From the IMG/VR virus record IMGVR_UViG_3300026130_000372, positions 1 through 44,560 of that record: a stretch of 44,560 nucleotides of DNA; one strand, written 5' to 3'. The position numbers and the translations under genes are program-made. The stretch comes from a virus. Within the stretch, counting starts at the first letter, position 1. Each line of letters starts with the position of its first letter. This document shows positions 1 to 8,128 of this stretch, piece after piece. The notes under the pieces are model-generated. The model saw only the letters and a list, made by a program, of their open reading frames with translations, did no database searches and was not told the DNA's origin.

Positions 1-1465
1 AGTACATGATAATGGTGCTGCTACTCACACAGCGTTTGGCGAGCCTGTTGCTGTCCCTATTACACCATTGGTACAAACAGATGCTATCTATGGTTTAGAC
101 AAACACGATCACGAAACTTTTACAGGAATAAACGGAACCGTAACCACAGACAGCAGTCAATTCCTTGTAAACACAGGCGTTGGCGTTCAAAACAGCTACG
201 CAGTACTAAGAACCAAAAGATTTATTAGATATCGTCCAGGACAAGGTTCTATGTGCCGCTTTGCTGCTCGCTGGAGTAAGCCTGGTACTCAAACCATTTT
301 ACGTGCTGGGTTTATGAATCAAGAAAACGAACTTGCTATCGGTTATTTAGGCCCGGACTTTGGAATACATCACGTGTATGGCGGCAGAGCCCACATTGAA
401 CGTCTAACTGTTACAACTCCTCCCGATACAAATCAAACACTGAGCATAGTGTTAAACGGTGTTATCCACCAAGTGGCACTAGTTGATGGCGAAACAGCAC
501 AACAAACAGCAGCAAGGATTGCTAGAGTGGGATCTTTCCCAGACTGGACTGTTAATGCTTATGACAACACTGTGGTGTTTCTTTCAAATGGAACGCTTCA
601 AGAACTTACCGAAACGTTTGGGTGGAGCAGTACAGGAAATGTGGTTGTAACTTTAGAAACTACAAGACAAGGTCACACCGGCACTACTAATTTTATTCCG
701 CAAAGTCAATGGAACAGAGATCCTCTAGACGGTACTGGATCAAGTGGTATTGTACTTGACCCACAATCATTCAATGTGTTTCAAATCAACTTCCGTTGGC
801 TAGGCGCAGGTATAATACAGTTTGCTCTAGAAAACCCAATCACCGGGCAAATGGTGTTGATACACACAATACATTGGACCAATAAAAATGACAATCTACA
901 CTTGGAAAACCCAAGCATGAAGATAGGTGCTATTGCTTATCACTTTGGCGAAACTGTAGAAGATCCTGGTGTAGTATATCTTGGCAGCATCATGGGGGCA
1001 ATCGAAGGCATAGCTGTTCCTGCTAATACACCTAATGGAGCATTTACCACTAAAACTAGTTTATCTGCCGATACCTATCATCATTTAGGAACACTGGAAA
1101 ATCCTGTTATAGCAAATAATGCGATCAACACTCGTCCTTATTATCTAGAATCGTTGAGCGTGGCTTATACTGGACAAGACGTGCTCAATGTTTTGCTCTA
1201 CAAAGATGTTCCACTAGCAACAGGCACACACTTATTCAGTAGCTATCCTGGCATAGATGCCAAAGCCAGCTTGGTCACAGGTACAGTTGACATCACACAA
1301 GATAGTCCTGAAGCAGCATACGTTTTGCCCATCAACGGCAGTACCATATTTGATCTATCTAAAATCGGTATGCGAGTAGAACCCGGAGAACGATTTACAG
1401 TGGCAGTTTTCAGCGGCGGTAACATATCAGAAGTATCAGCAACAGTCAACTGGATAAGGCAGTAG
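1..1465 (+). CDS. Virion (tail-fibre-like) protein, N-terminus cut by window
   Basis: The reading frame is open from base 2 to the TAG ending at 1465, so this is the C-terminal part of a larger protein; the internal TTG at 68 is not a credible start. The protein is rich in Thr, Gly and Asn, with no signal peptide or membrane segment, as expected for a beta-structured tail or fibre protein. A central block with PQSQWNRDPLDGTG, then an aromatic stretch and a late 'HTIHW', matches a block in the gene at 2153-3412 (PQSQWNRDPLNGTG), so the two are paralogues. A late promoter follows it. The function is inferred from composition, paralogy and the neighbouring virion-like genes; the exact tail position is unknown. 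Confidence 0.6.
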   Translation, partial: VHDNGAATHTAFGEPVAVPITPLVQTDAIYGLDKHDHETFTGINGTVTTDSSQFLVNTGVGVQNSYAVLRTKRFIRYRPGQGSMCRFAARWSKPGTQTILRAGFMNQENELAIGYLGPDFGIHHVYGGRAHIERLTVTTPPDTNQTLSIVLNGVIHQVALVDGETAQQTAARIARVGSFPDWTVNAYDNTVVFLSNGTLQELTETFGWSSTGNVVVTLETTRQGHTGTTNFIPQSQWNRDPLDGTGSSGIVLDPQSFNVFQINFRWLGAGIIQFALENPITGQMVLIHTIHWTNKNDNLHLENPSMKIGAIAYHFGETVEDPGVVYLGSIMGAIEGIAVPANTPNGAFTTKTSLSADTYHHLGTLENPVIANNAINTRPYYLESLSVAYTGQDVLNVLLYKDVPLATGTHLFSSYPGIDAKASLVTGTVDITQDSPEAAYVLPINGSTIFDLSKIGMRVEPGERFTVAVFSGGNISEVSATVNWIRQ

Positions 1466-1474
1466 CATAAATAC
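1466..1474 (+). promoter_or_regulatory. Late promoter box
   Basis: CATAAATAC starts immediately after the stop codon of the preceding gene and 31 bases before the next ATG. It fits the T4-type late consensus TATAAATA, which recurs with ATAAATA[AC] across this window. Confidence 0.55.
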
Positions 1475-1496
1475 ACTAAAGTTATAGGACAACACA

Positions 1497-1706
1497 ATGC
1501 GAGTACAAGAAATTATTAGAGACTTAATCGACAAACTAGAAGCACTTGACGCTAGTATAGGAGGAAACACTCCGTCACACGATGCTGCACCAGAAGACGA
1601 AAGTGCTACGTTTGTTCCACCTCTACAACAAGAAATTGAACTAGAAAAAGCCAAACTAGGCAAAGACAGTGAAATAGTTGACGAGTTGCTAGACGACGAG
1701 GAGTAA
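1497..1706 (+). CDS. Small acidic helical phage protein
   Basis: This 69-residue protein starts at ATG 1497, with GTTATAGGAC upstream as a weak ribosome binding site and a late promoter box 23 bases further up. It is predicted to be helical at both ends (MRVQEIIRDLIDKLEAL and a Glu/Lys-rich tail ending DDEE) around a Pro/Ser-rich middle. It lies between the two paralogous virion proteins and is probably a late structural or assembly accessory protein. I do not recognise the family. Confidence 0.6.
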   Translation: MRVQEIIRDLIDKLEALDASIGGNTPSHDAAPEDESATFVPPLQQEIELEKAKLGKDSEIVDELLDDEE

Positions 1707-1709
1707 GCA

Positions 1710-2153
1710 ATGGCGTTATTCAAGTTCTGGGCTAGTTACAAACCAACAGCAAACCGCTCTACTTATGTAGGACGCAACGACGAAGTCGTCCTTGATGCTG
1801 TTACAAACAAACTGTATCACATGGATGGTGTAACACCAGGCGGCACAGAAATCACAGGCGGCGAAGGCGGCACAGAAACTTACAATGTAAAAGAAGTTAC
1901 AGATGCTACTGCCGACATAGAACTAAACGATTACCTCATAGTGTTTAACAGAGCAGGCCCGATCACACTCACAGCCACTGGCACTTATCCTAATGGATTT
2001 AAGGTAACCACAAAAGACATCAGCGGCAACGCTAGTACAAACAATATAACATATGACATGACAGTAGATGGAGACGCAGGCGGTGCTACTCTCGCAATAG
2101 ACAACGGATGTATAACAATGATCTACTATAACGGATCCTGGAGAATAGTATAA
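1710..2153 (+). CDS. Small beta-rich virion-associated protein
   Basis: This 147-residue protein starts at ATG 1710 behind GAGGAG, in a tight late operon. An N-terminal section (ALFKFWASYKPTANRST, then 'NKLYHMDGVTPGG') resembles the parameter-style heads of marine-phage fibre proteins. The rest is Thr/Gly/Asp-rich and looks like short beta strands with a final 'MIYYNGSWRIV'. Its stop overlaps the ATG of the next gene (TAATG). It is probably a structural decoration or fibre accessory protein. That role is inferred from composition and neighbours only. Confidence 0.5.
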   Translation: MALFKFWASYKPTANRSTYVGRNDEVVLDAVTNKLYHMDGVTPGGTEITGGEGGTETYNVKEVTDATADIELNDYLIVFNRAGPITLTATGTYPNGFKVTTKDISGNASTNNITYDMTVDGDAGGATLAIDNGCITMIYYNGSWRIV

Positions 2154-3412
2154 TGACCTACCTTTTTAACAAAGACGTAAACGTAACTAACCAATCAGAA
2201 GCTGATGAAGTATACGTCAGAGACAATAATAAAGAATTTACTTCTAGAGCAAGGCTCAAAGTCAGCCAAGTTGAAACCATGTGGTTCTCGACTTTCCAAG
2301 GCAGCATTTCTTCTGCTGAATGGGACACAGTTACAAGCGCAAACGGCACTTCTACACTAGATGCAAATGCCAACATGGTCAACATGACAGTAACCAGTGA
2401 TGCAGGATCCAAAGTTACACGTCAAACTCGCAAGGTCATGGGATACATTCCAAGTCGTCCTGCTACAGTTAGTATGGCAGCAGTATGGGGGGAGCAACCA
2501 GCAGGTATTCGTGTAAGACACGGTATCTTTGACGACGAAAACGGTGCGTTTATTGAAGTAGCAGACGGAACAAAATATGCTGTTATCCGCAGCAGCGTTA
2601 GCGGCAGTGTAGTAGAAACTCGAGTACCGCAGTCGCAATGGAACAGAGATCCTCTAAACGGCACAGGTCCTAGTGGTGTTACAATTGATTTCGAAAAAGT
2701 ACAGCTGATCAACATACACTACGAGTGGTACGGTGCTGGCAGTGTTGAATTTAGTTTGATCATCGACGGCTTTCGTATTAGATTCCACGACTTCCATCAT
2801 GCCAACGAACTTACTGGACCATGGATCAAAACACCGTTCTTGCCTATTAGAGCAGAGATTGAAAACATCACAGGTGTAGCTGGTACACACAACTTCAAGC
2901 AGTTGAGCAGTGCGATGACCAAAGAAGGCTTTGCTGCTACCAGTGGTACAGCCAACAACTATGCTACTCCAATTGCCGGTAGATCAATGGCAGTTGCTAA
3001 TACCTATTATCCAATGGTGAGCTTGCGTATGAAGTCAGACTTCCTTAACAACGTTATCTTTCCGACATACTTCCTAGCAGCTACATCAGACTCGTCGTTT
3101 ATTGGCTATAAATTGATTCGTAACGGAACACTTACAAATGCTAACTGGATTGACCACCCTAACGTCAGCAGTACTGCTCAAGTCGATACATCTGCTACAG
3201 CTATCAGTGGCGGAACTATCATCAACGAAGGATTTATTCCAGTAGGAACTAACCCAGGTCCGATACGTCTAGACGAAGGTTTAACCTATCAATTAGGTCG
3301 TAGTACTACAACTACTATAGGTGATACATCAGATATTATCACACTGGCTATTGCTTGCACAAGTACTAACAAAACAGGATATGGTTCATTGGGCTGGATC
3401 GAACAGCGTTAA
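2153..3412 (+). CDS. Virion (tail-fibre-like) protein, paralogue of the 1-1465 gene
   Basis: This 419-residue protein is translationally coupled to the upstream gene through TAATG. The block PQSQWNRDPLNGTGPSG near residue 165, followed by an aromatic segment ('IHYEWYGAGSVEFSL') and 'HDFHHANELTGPW', repeats the organisation of the window's first gene. The N-terminal third differs. No membrane segment or signal peptide is seen. Marine T4-like phages often carry several related virion proteins of this kind. Paralogous, partly divergent copies suggest receptor-binding or tail-fibre subunits that assemble together or vary host range. No catalytic motif is visible. Confidence 0.6.
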   Translation: MTYLFNKDVNVTNQSEADEVYVRDNNKEFTSRARLKVSQVETMWFSTFQGSISSAEWDTVTSANGTSTLDANANMVNMTVTSDAGSKVTRQTRKVMGYIPSRPATVSMAAVWGEQPAGIRVRHGIFDDENGAFIEVADGTKYAVIRSSVSGSVVETRVPQSQWNRDPLNGTGPSGVTIDFEKVQLINIHYEWYGAGSVEFSLIIDGFRIRFHDFHHANELTGPWIKTPFLPIRAEIENITGVAGTHNFKQLSSAMTKEGFAATSGTANNYATPIAGRSMAVANTYYPMVSLRMKSDFLNNVIFPTYFLAATSDSSFIGYKLIRNGTLTNANWIDHPNVSSTAQVDTSATAISGGTIINEGFIPVGTNPGPIRLDEGLTYQLGRSTTTTIGDTSDIITLAIACTSTNKTGYGSLGWIEQR

Positions 3413-3438
3413 AAGAAAAATAGCTTGCATTACTAACG

Positions 3439-3467
3439 ATAAATACCTGCATAATATGCAGGTATTT
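3439..3467 (+). terminator. Hairpin terminator with late promoter box in its left arm
   Basis: Two 13-base arms, AAATACCTGCATA (3441-3453) and its exact complement (3455-3467), are separated by a single A and end in a T run. A late box GATAAATAC (3439-3447) overlaps the left arm. RNA reading through from upstream contains both arms. RNA started from the late box would contain only the right arm, which also carries the weak AGG binding site of the next gene. Confidence 0.7.
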
Positions 3468-3469
3468 TT

Positions 3470-5470
3470 ATGAAAAGACTAAAGAAAAGTTTGTGCAGCA
3501 AGCGCACAGCCGTTAACCTTATAGGGTTAAGCAGCATCATCGTACTAGTAAGTATGATAGGGGTGTATGGTTACCATTATCTAGCTCACTCAGCCGATAA
3601 ATTTAGCATACAGTCACAGATACTACTGTTTATAGCAGGTATATTATTACTCAAGCGTCCGTTAAAAGGTCATATAACACACTGGCGAAGATTACTGCTT
3701 GTGTTAATAGGTTATGTTCTGCTGTCATATGTACCCGTAGGCTTGCGTGATATCGGCGGATGGGTTGATTATTTCTTCCAAAATACTTTTTATGGAGACA
3801 ACTTGACCGGTGTCAGCAGCGGATCCAGTCCTATAACACGACTAGGCGTACTATTGCTACTAATAGCAAGTTTATTATGTCCTAAAATCAAAAATGGCAT
3901 AAACGTTTTTTATGCTCTAGTTGGCGCAGTGGTATCTATACAAACAATCAATTTGTTGAGTTATATTGTTGAGGGCTCAAGTGTGTTACACCAGGGCACA
4001 AGCGTAGAAGTAATCTTGCTTACACTTGCTTACAGCATTGCTCTCTTATTCAAAAGCAGTTGGAAGTTTCCTATTCGCTATGCACTTCGCGACCCAAGCA
4101 CACGGCGTATGCAATTGTTTGCCTGGAACAGCATATGGGCAGTGCCGGTGATAATGCTAATTGGAGCGCATATATTCAGTCCTACAGATTTCGAACCTCG
4201 GCCTCAGTTTTACTTTTTATCAACTATAGGTGCTTGGGCTTACTACATTATTCTTGCACATTTCAACACTACTGTAGCACTAACAAGAACACGATTAGAA
4301 ATCAAGTCGCAGAAGATGCACAAGCTGGCTGTTACAGATTACATGACAGGAGCACCTAACCGAGCGGGCTTGCGCGAGTTCAAGGATCAGCACAGGAGCA
4401 CACCAATGAGTTTAATAGTGTTTGACATAGACCACTTCAAAAACGTAAATGATCGCTATGGACACGACACAGGTGACCATGTGATACGTACAGTATCTAG
4501 AACACTTCAAAAAAGCCTACGAATCAGTGACCCGTTTGTTAGACTAGGCGGCGAAGAGTTTCTAGTGATGCTGCCCAATACCAGCATAGAAGATGCAGAA
4601 GCAGTAGCAGAAATGTTGAGAGTGCAGGTAAGCGAACTAGATCCAGAAAACGATTTGTCTATTTTAGGGCCAATCACAGTCAGTTGCGGTGTAAGCGATT
4701 ATGCACCAAGACAAGAACACTTTGATGATGCTCACAGGAGGGCAGACAAAGCACTATATGTTAGCAAAAGAAATGGGAGGAACAGAACCACTGTGTTGGC
4801 AAAAGCGAGCTTTAATATTATAGAAAACTTTAAGCGTCCTGTTATATACGGACAAGAAATACGAGACATGCGAACTGAGACAGCAACAGCTATAGAACTG
4901 TTGGCAAGGATACCTGGAGTAGATCCAGAATTATGGTTTATGTCAGCACCTACAGATACTATTGCAGCACTATTTAACGATCAACTAGCAATAGCTCGTG
5001 ACGTACACCGTTCAACAGGTCTGATGCCTACTATCAATATAGATTCAGACTTGTTCAACACATTGGATTGGGATGAGATTGCTCAATTCATATGTGATAC
5101 TCCTATAGGCTTTGAGATTACACACATCAAAGGCTTGCCCGGACCTAATAAAGTAGCAGCCGCAAGACTTGCACTTCCCAGAACTGCTCTGCTGTTGTTT
5201 GATGACTATGAACCAAGGCATGAATCGATACTAGAACAATATTCAGTTGACATAGTAAAGATTGACAGGAACTATGTCAAACTAGATCCGCAGTCTGCTG
5301 CCTGTTCTGTAGAAAATATTGTAAACAGTGGTAAACGTGTGATAGTAGAAGGCATTGATCCAGAGGATTCTGAGTTAGAGCAGATGTTTATAGAAGCGGG
5401 AGCAGAATTTATACAAGGCTTCAAATACCACAAGCCAGAGTGTATACACGATTATATGTACAACAAATAG
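3470..5470 (+). CDS. Membrane GGDEF-EAL protein (c-di-GMP synthase/phosphodiesterase)
   Basis: The N-terminal 270 residues hold about seven or eight hydrophobic segments, so this is an integral membrane sensor. The GGDEF domain follows: DYMTGAPNR (290-298), the metal-binding FDIDHFKNVND (318-328) and an active-type GGEEF (360-364). RISD lies exactly five residues before GGEEF and matches the RxxD product-inhibition site. The C-terminal half is EAL-like and keeps E476, N523, E549, D578-D579, K597, E627 and Q649, but the usual DDFGTG loop reads DDYEPR and the EAL motif reads ELL. Synthesis of c-di-GMP is therefore likely and breakdown is uncertain. The start at 3470 sits directly after a hairpin with only a weak AGG site. 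It lies just upstream of two secreted-protein cassettes, and c-di-GMP enzymes are rare in phages. Confidence 0.9.
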   Translation: MKRLKKSLCSKRTAVNLIGLSSIIVLVSMIGVYGYHYLAHSADKFSIQSQILLFIAGILLLKRPLKGHITHWRRLLLVLIGYVLLSYVPVGLRDIGGWVDYFFQNTFYGDNLTGVSSGSSPITRLGVLLLLIASLLCPKIKNGINVFYALVGAVVSIQTINLLSYIVEGSSVLHQGTSVEVILLTLAYSIALLFKSSWKFPIRYALRDPSTRRMQLFAWNSIWAVPVIMLIGAHIFSPTDFEPRPQFYFLSTIGAWAYYIILAHFNTTVALTRTRLEIKSQKMHKLAVTDYMTGAPNRAGLREFKDQHRSTPMSLIVFDIDHFKNVNDRYGHDTGDHVIRTVSRTLQKSLRISDPFVRLGGEEFLVMLPNTSIEDAEAVAEMLRVQVSELDPENDLSILGPITVSCGVSDYAPRQEHFDDAHRRADKALYVSKRNGRNRTTVLAKASFNIIENFKRPVIYGQEIRDMRTETATAIELLARIPGVDPELWFMSAPTDTIAALFNDQLAIARDVHRSTGLMPTINIDSDLFNTLDWDEIAQFICDTPIGFEITHIKGLPGPNKVAAARLALPRTALLLFDDYEPRHESILEQYSVDIVKIDRNYVKLDPQSAACSVENIVNSGKRVIVEGIDPEDSELEQMFIEAGAEFIQGFKYHKPECIHDYMYNK

Positions 5471-5508
5471 CAAATGGCTCGTTTTGAGCCTATTTGCCAT
5501 GGTTTTTT
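5471..5508 (+). terminator. Rho-independent terminator after the GGDEF-EAL gene
   Basis: CAAATGGCTC (5471-5480) pairs with GAGCCTATTTG (5486-5496), with one bulged T and a short loop, and a T6 run follows at 5503-5508. It directly follows the stop codon at 5470. Confidence 0.65.
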
Positions 5509-5517
5509 ACAAATCGA

Positions 5518-5525
5518 CTAAATAC
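5518..5525 (+). promoter_or_regulatory. Late promoter-like box before the first secreted cassette
   Basis: CTAAATAC matches the variant late box used elsewhere in the window (for example 11859-11866). If used, it makes a leader of about 250 bases before the ATG at 5780. Confidence 0.4.
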
Positions 5526-5582
5526 GTTTGTAATAACAGCACTGAGGGCAATTCAGAGGGCTTTAGTTATTACCGTGATGGC

Positions 5583-5615
5583 CGAGGCGGTAAACACGTA
5601 AAAAATGGTACCTCG
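5583..5615 (+). ncRNA. Conserved-loop hairpin, copy 1
   Basis: The stem CGAGG (5583-5587) pairs with CCTCG (5611-5615) around a 23-base loop. The loop begins CGGTAAACACGTAAAA and ends ATGGTA. Copies 2 and 3 have the same loop length and nearly the same loop sequence but different stem bases that still pair, the mark of a structured RNA. I cannot assign it to a known Rfam family by eye. Confidence 0.6.
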
Positions 5616-5719
5616 AGCAAAGTTAGACTTTGGTTCGGGGGAGCTATTAATATCTTACTAACAACCCCATTCAATTTCTAACTATGCGTTTTACGTAGAA
5701 TTCTACGTGACGTGAAGGT

Positions 5720-5750
5720 TGAGAGGTAAACACGTTAAAAATGGTGCTCA
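5720..5750 (+). ncRNA. Conserved-loop hairpin, copy 2
   Basis: The stem TGAG (5720-5723) pairs with CTCA (5747-5750) around a 23-base loop that starts AGGTAAACACGTTAAAA and ends ATGGTG. It lies about 30 bases before the start of the first secreted cassette, so it could control translation there. The ATG inside the loop (5742) is in frame with the gene but is not the start, because the good binding site and the signal peptide begin at 5780. Confidence 0.6.
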
Positions 5751-5779
5751 CTATTGTTCGTAATAGGGAGGGCACAAGA

Positions 5780-6400
5780 ATGAACAAATCAATATTAGCA
5801 GCACTATTAGGTACTGCTCTATTCGCAACTACTGCTTCAGCAGTTCAACTAGATGTAACAGGTCCAGACAATGGCAACCTTGATTGGCTTGGCAGCATCG
5901 AATCAGCATGTGGTCTACAAGACTTCGTAGACGGTCGTGTTACAGCAAACATTAATCAAGACACACTTTCAAGCACATTCAGCGGCGGCGCTGTCGCAAG
6001 CGTAGACGTTCGTACTAATACTGACGGTTATACTCTTGTGCTTGGCGAGCCAAAACTACTTGATGCAGACACTGAAGAAGACATCTCACAATGGGCAGCA
6101 GAGTTTGATATCGATGCAAGTGCTACAGGTGTTGATCTAATGGGAAACAACGCAGGTACACTACAACAAAATAGCGCCGGTGATATTGTATTCACTAACG
6201 GCGGAAGCTATGAAGTAGAAGCAGATGCAACTGTATACGCTAACCTAAAAGGTGGTTTCCCAGCAGGTGACTACATTGTTCGTGTACCAGTAACATGTGT
6301 GCTTGAAATGAGTGGCAATGACGGAAGCGGTAACAAAGGTGTTGGCGTTGGCAATGGTGGCGGAAACGGCACTGGTAATGAAGGTCAAGGTAACGACTAA
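5780..6400 (+). CDS. Secreted two-cysteine pilin-like protein (cassette 1, gene A)
   Basis: This 206-residue protein opens with a clear Sec signal peptide (MNKSILAALLGTALFATTASA). The start at ATG 5780 follows AGGGAGGG; the longer frame from 5741 would run through the leader hairpin. The mature part has one Cys near its N-terminus (ESACGL) and one near its end (VPVTCVLE), a spacing that could form a disulfide joining the first and last strands of a beta sandwich. 'GDYIVRVPVTC' resembles the last strands of fimbrial or spore-coat-U-like subunits. A Gly/Asn-rich tail follows. Genes B, C and D follow, overlapped or closely spaced. The pilin-like role is inferred from architecture and from the chaperone-like gene next door. 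Confidence 0.6.
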   Translation: MNKSILAALLGTALFATTASAVQLDVTGPDNGNLDWLGSIESACGLQDFVDGRVTANINQDTLSSTFSGGAVASVDVRTNTDGYTLVLGEPKLLDADTEEDISQWAAEFDIDASATGVDLMGNNAGTLQQNSAGDIVFTNGGSYEVEADATVYANLKGGFPAGDYIVRVPVTCVLEMSGNDGSGNKGVGVGNGGGNGTGNEGQGND

Positions 6401-6768
6401 TGATAGGCAAAGTTCTAACAACACTTTTACTTTTGATAGCAGGCACAGCTCAGGCTGTGTCTATATATCCAAACGTAATAGAACTTGAAGGACAGCCAGG
6501 TGCAATAGCATCGGTACAAATGGAAGTATACGGACATCCTAGCTACGAAACTATTGAGTTTGTAAAAGTTGAAAGTATACGAGATGACAACGATCAAGTA
6601 CTAGCAACATTTGCGCTTGGATCAGAAGACAGATCATTTGTACCGATTGATATTGTTATCCCAAACATTGCGAAGGAGTATTACATATGCGCAGTATTAA
6701 AAAATTCACAATCTATGCGCTTGCGAGTTTGTTCATTGGTGCGAGCAGTGCCTACGCTGACACAATGA
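6400..6768 (+). CDS. Secreted one-domain chaperone-like protein (cassette 1, gene B)
   Basis: This 122-residue protein overlaps gene A by one base (TAATG). It starts with a signal peptide (MIGKVLTTLLLLIAGTAQA), followed by 'VSIYPNVIELEGQPGAIASV', which resembles the first strands of the PapD-type periplasmic chaperone N-terminal domain. It ends with a Cys pair (YYICAVLKN...RVCSLVRA) that the matching gene at 8129-8533 also has. Only one immunoglobulin-like domain fits the length, whereas classical pilus chaperones have two. Its last 82 bases overlap gene C in another frame. The chaperone call is a pattern match and needs a structure comparison. Confidence 0.5.
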   Translation: MIGKVLTTLLLLIAGTAQAVSIYPNVIELEGQPGAIASVQMEVYGHPSYETIEFVKVESIRDDNDQVLATFALGSEDRSFVPIDIVIPNIAKEYYICAVLKNSQSMRLRVCSLVRAVPTLTQ

Positions 6769-7100
6769 TCCCAGGATCACCGAGCGTAGTAGAAGGCGGC
6801 GACAGTGTTCGCGGCAGAGACGGAACAACTTGTAAGCAAGGAACATACCATAGTCCAACACTTGACTTTGGTATTACAGCAAACAATCTAGACAGCTATG
6901 ACGATACATTTGGTAATTTTAATCAAAATAGATCAAGAAGCGACGATGTAGGAGTCTACGCACGGGTTGTTATCCCTTTGGGTAACAACAAGATACCAAG
7001 AGTTGATTGTACTCAGTTGTATCAATTAGAAATACAACGATTACAAATGGAACTTGAAAGAATGCAAAACCAAGGGTCATCTAGTATTGTTGTAAGATAG
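6687..7100 (+). CDS. Secreted protein with C-terminal coiled coil (cassette 1, gene C)
   Basis: This 137-residue protein starts at ATG 6687 behind AAGGAG, inside gene B but out of frame with it. A signal peptide (ending SSAYA) precedes a mature region with 'GTTCKQGTYHSPTLDFGI', a beta stretch 'VGVYARVVIPLG', a second Cys (RVDC) and a terminal heptad-like helix (LYQLEIQRLQMELERMQ). The gene at 8475-8879 has the same order: Cys, beta stretch, Cys and helix. It may be a periplasmic or outer-membrane partner of gene A. I do not recognise the family. Confidence 0.6.
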   Translation: MRSIKKFTIYALASLFIGASSAYADTMIPGSPSVVEGGDSVRGRDGTTCKQGTYHSPTLDFGITANNLDSYDDTFGNFNQNRSRSDDVGVYARVVIPLGNNKIPRVDCTQLYQLEIQRLQMELERMQNQGSSSIVVR

Positions 7101-7110
7101 GAGACAGATA

Positions 7111-7497
7111 ATGAACTCACAAGACAATGACAATAATAACAATAATAACGATAACCAACAGAGAAGAAGGAGCGACCTTACGATGCAACCAGCAACAGTG
7201 TTAAGCATAGCATTTGCTTTTTTTAGTTTGATCTGGGCTGGCGGCACAGCCTATCAAAGATTAGTATATCTTGAAAGTTGGAAACATTCACATGAATCAG
7301 AAGTAATGACTAGAGCGAGTAAGTCTGATTTAGTTGAGTTAACCAGTAGAATGGAAGCTGAACTAGCGATGGTTACTCAACATCTTGAGGCTGAAGTGCA
7401 AATGGAACGTGCTTTCAGTAGATCATTATGTGTGGCTTTATCGCATACTCAGACGGCAGCAAATGTTCCTGTTACAAACGATTGCGCTAGACCTTAA
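7111..7497 (+). CDS. Single-pass membrane protein with coiled coil (cassette 1, gene D)
   Basis: The 128-residue product begins with an Asn/Asp/Gln-rich cytoplasmic segment, then a single membrane span near residues 28-48 (ATVLSIAFAFFSLIWAGG), then a helical region suited to a coiled coil and a short tail with two Cys. AGGAGA precedes ATG 7111. The gene at 9129-9521 has the same plan and the same position after its cassette. Candidates are an anchor for the secreted proteins or a spanin/holin-like lysis component. The sequence does not decide between them. Confidence 0.55.
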   Translation: MNSQDNDNNNNNNDNQQRRRSDLTMQPATVLSIAFAFFSLIWAGGTAYQRLVYLESWKHSHESEVMTRASKSDLVELTSRMEAELAMVTQHLEAEVQMERAFSRSLCVALSHTQTAANVPVTNDCARP

Positions 7498-7546
7498 GCC
7501 AGGGGGGGCGAAAGATTTAGCTAATGCTAACGCTAACGTGCAGGAG

Positions 7547-7587
7547 CAAGGAGGCAAACACGTAAAAATTGGTGCCTTGATTTTTTT
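7547..7587 (+). ncRNA. Conserved-loop hairpin, copy 3, followed by T7
   Basis: CAAGG (7547-7551) pairs with CCTTG (7575-7579) around a 23-base loop starting AGGCAAACACGTAAAAA. A run of seven T follows at 7581-7587, so this copy could also end transcription. It lies between cassettes 1 and 2, about 30 bases before the next ribosome binding site. A terminator joined to a conserved loop is the usual arrangement of a riboswitch-type attenuator; here that is inference. Confidence 0.6.
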
Positions 7588-7618
7588 AACATTATAATAT
7601 ATTATAGGAGAACATATA

Positions 7619-8116
7619 ATGAAAAAATCAATTATCGCAGGTGCAATTGTTGCACTAATGTCAACTTCAGTTTTCGCTAACGAAAACTTCAAGATTGAAG
7701 GCTCTGCAACTGGTTTAGCGGCAGGTTGCTCTTTCTTTGCAGTTACTGACGGAAGCATGGCTTGGGATGAGTCTGTAAGCACTTGGTACACTCAAAACCC
7801 AGCTGCTATTCGTATCAAAACTCGTGACGTAGTATCAGTAGATATTACTAACGATGGACAACTACGTGATACTGTAGGTGCAGTAGATACACCAGAGTCT
7901 ATTGATTACACTGATTCAACTGTTAATACAGAAAACGCTCGCAACGCTGGTGTTATCGATCCAGTTGTTACAGAAGACAAGTACTCTGTAACTGAGCTAG
8001 CTGGTGGTAACGTATTGAACATCAAAGTAGATCACACTGTCAAGACAACTGATTCATTTGTTGCTCTAAACGATGTGGCTTACCACGTTCAAAACACTGC
8101 AACTTGTGTGCAGTAA
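7619..8116 (+). CDS. Secreted two-cysteine pilin-like protein (cassette 2, gene A)
   Basis: The 165-residue protein has a Sec signal peptide (MKKSIIAGAIVALMSTSVFA) and starts at ATG 7619 behind ATAGGAG. The mature part is beta-rich with one Cys near its start (AAGCSFF) and one two residues from its end (TATCVQ), the same layout as the gene at 5780-6400, although residue identity is low and the Gly/Asn tail is missing. Genes B and C follow directly. It is probably a second, diverged subunit of the same kind of assembly. The conserved-loop hairpin with T run sits just upstream. Confidence 0.6.
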   Translation: MKKSIIAGAIVALMSTSVFANENFKIEGSATGLAAGCSFFAVTDGSMAWDESVSTWYTQNPAAIRIKTRDVVSVDITNDGQLRDTVGAVDTPESIDYTDSTVNTENARNAGVIDPVVTEDKYSVTELAGGNVLNIKVDHTVKTTDSFVALNDVAYHVQNTATCVQ

Positions 8117-8128
8117 TAGGAGATAGTG

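Larger units (their letters stand above)
5526..5779 (+). other. Long gene-free structured leader before the first cassette
   Basis: This stretch of about 250 bases holds no credible gene. It does hold, in order, a hairpin with arms GTAATAAC (5530-5537) and GTTATTAC (5566-5573), a conserved-loop hairpin (5583-5615), a hairpin CAAAGT/ACTTTG (5619-5633), a perfect 16-base palindrome ACGTAGAATTCTACGT (5693-5708), a second conserved-loop hairpin (5720-5750) and a small CTATT/AATAG hairpin (5751-5766). The ribosome binding site AGGGAGGG ends about eight bases before ATG 5780. The order suggests a regulatory 5' leader. Confidence 0.6.

Noticed and set aside
5583-5615. Assignment of the repeated hairpin to the GEMM c-di-GMP-I riboswitch
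   Set aside because: The GGTAAACA/GGCAAACA start looks like part of GEMM, but the second helix, the GACGCAAAGCC joining segment and the tetraloop-receptor pair are not present. The nearby cyclase makes the idea attractive but it is not supported by sequence.
5484-5681. Open frame of 65 codons after the GGDEF-EAL gene
   Set aside because: It runs through the terminator and the first hairpins, has no binding site and no protein-like composition. A structured leader explains the region better.
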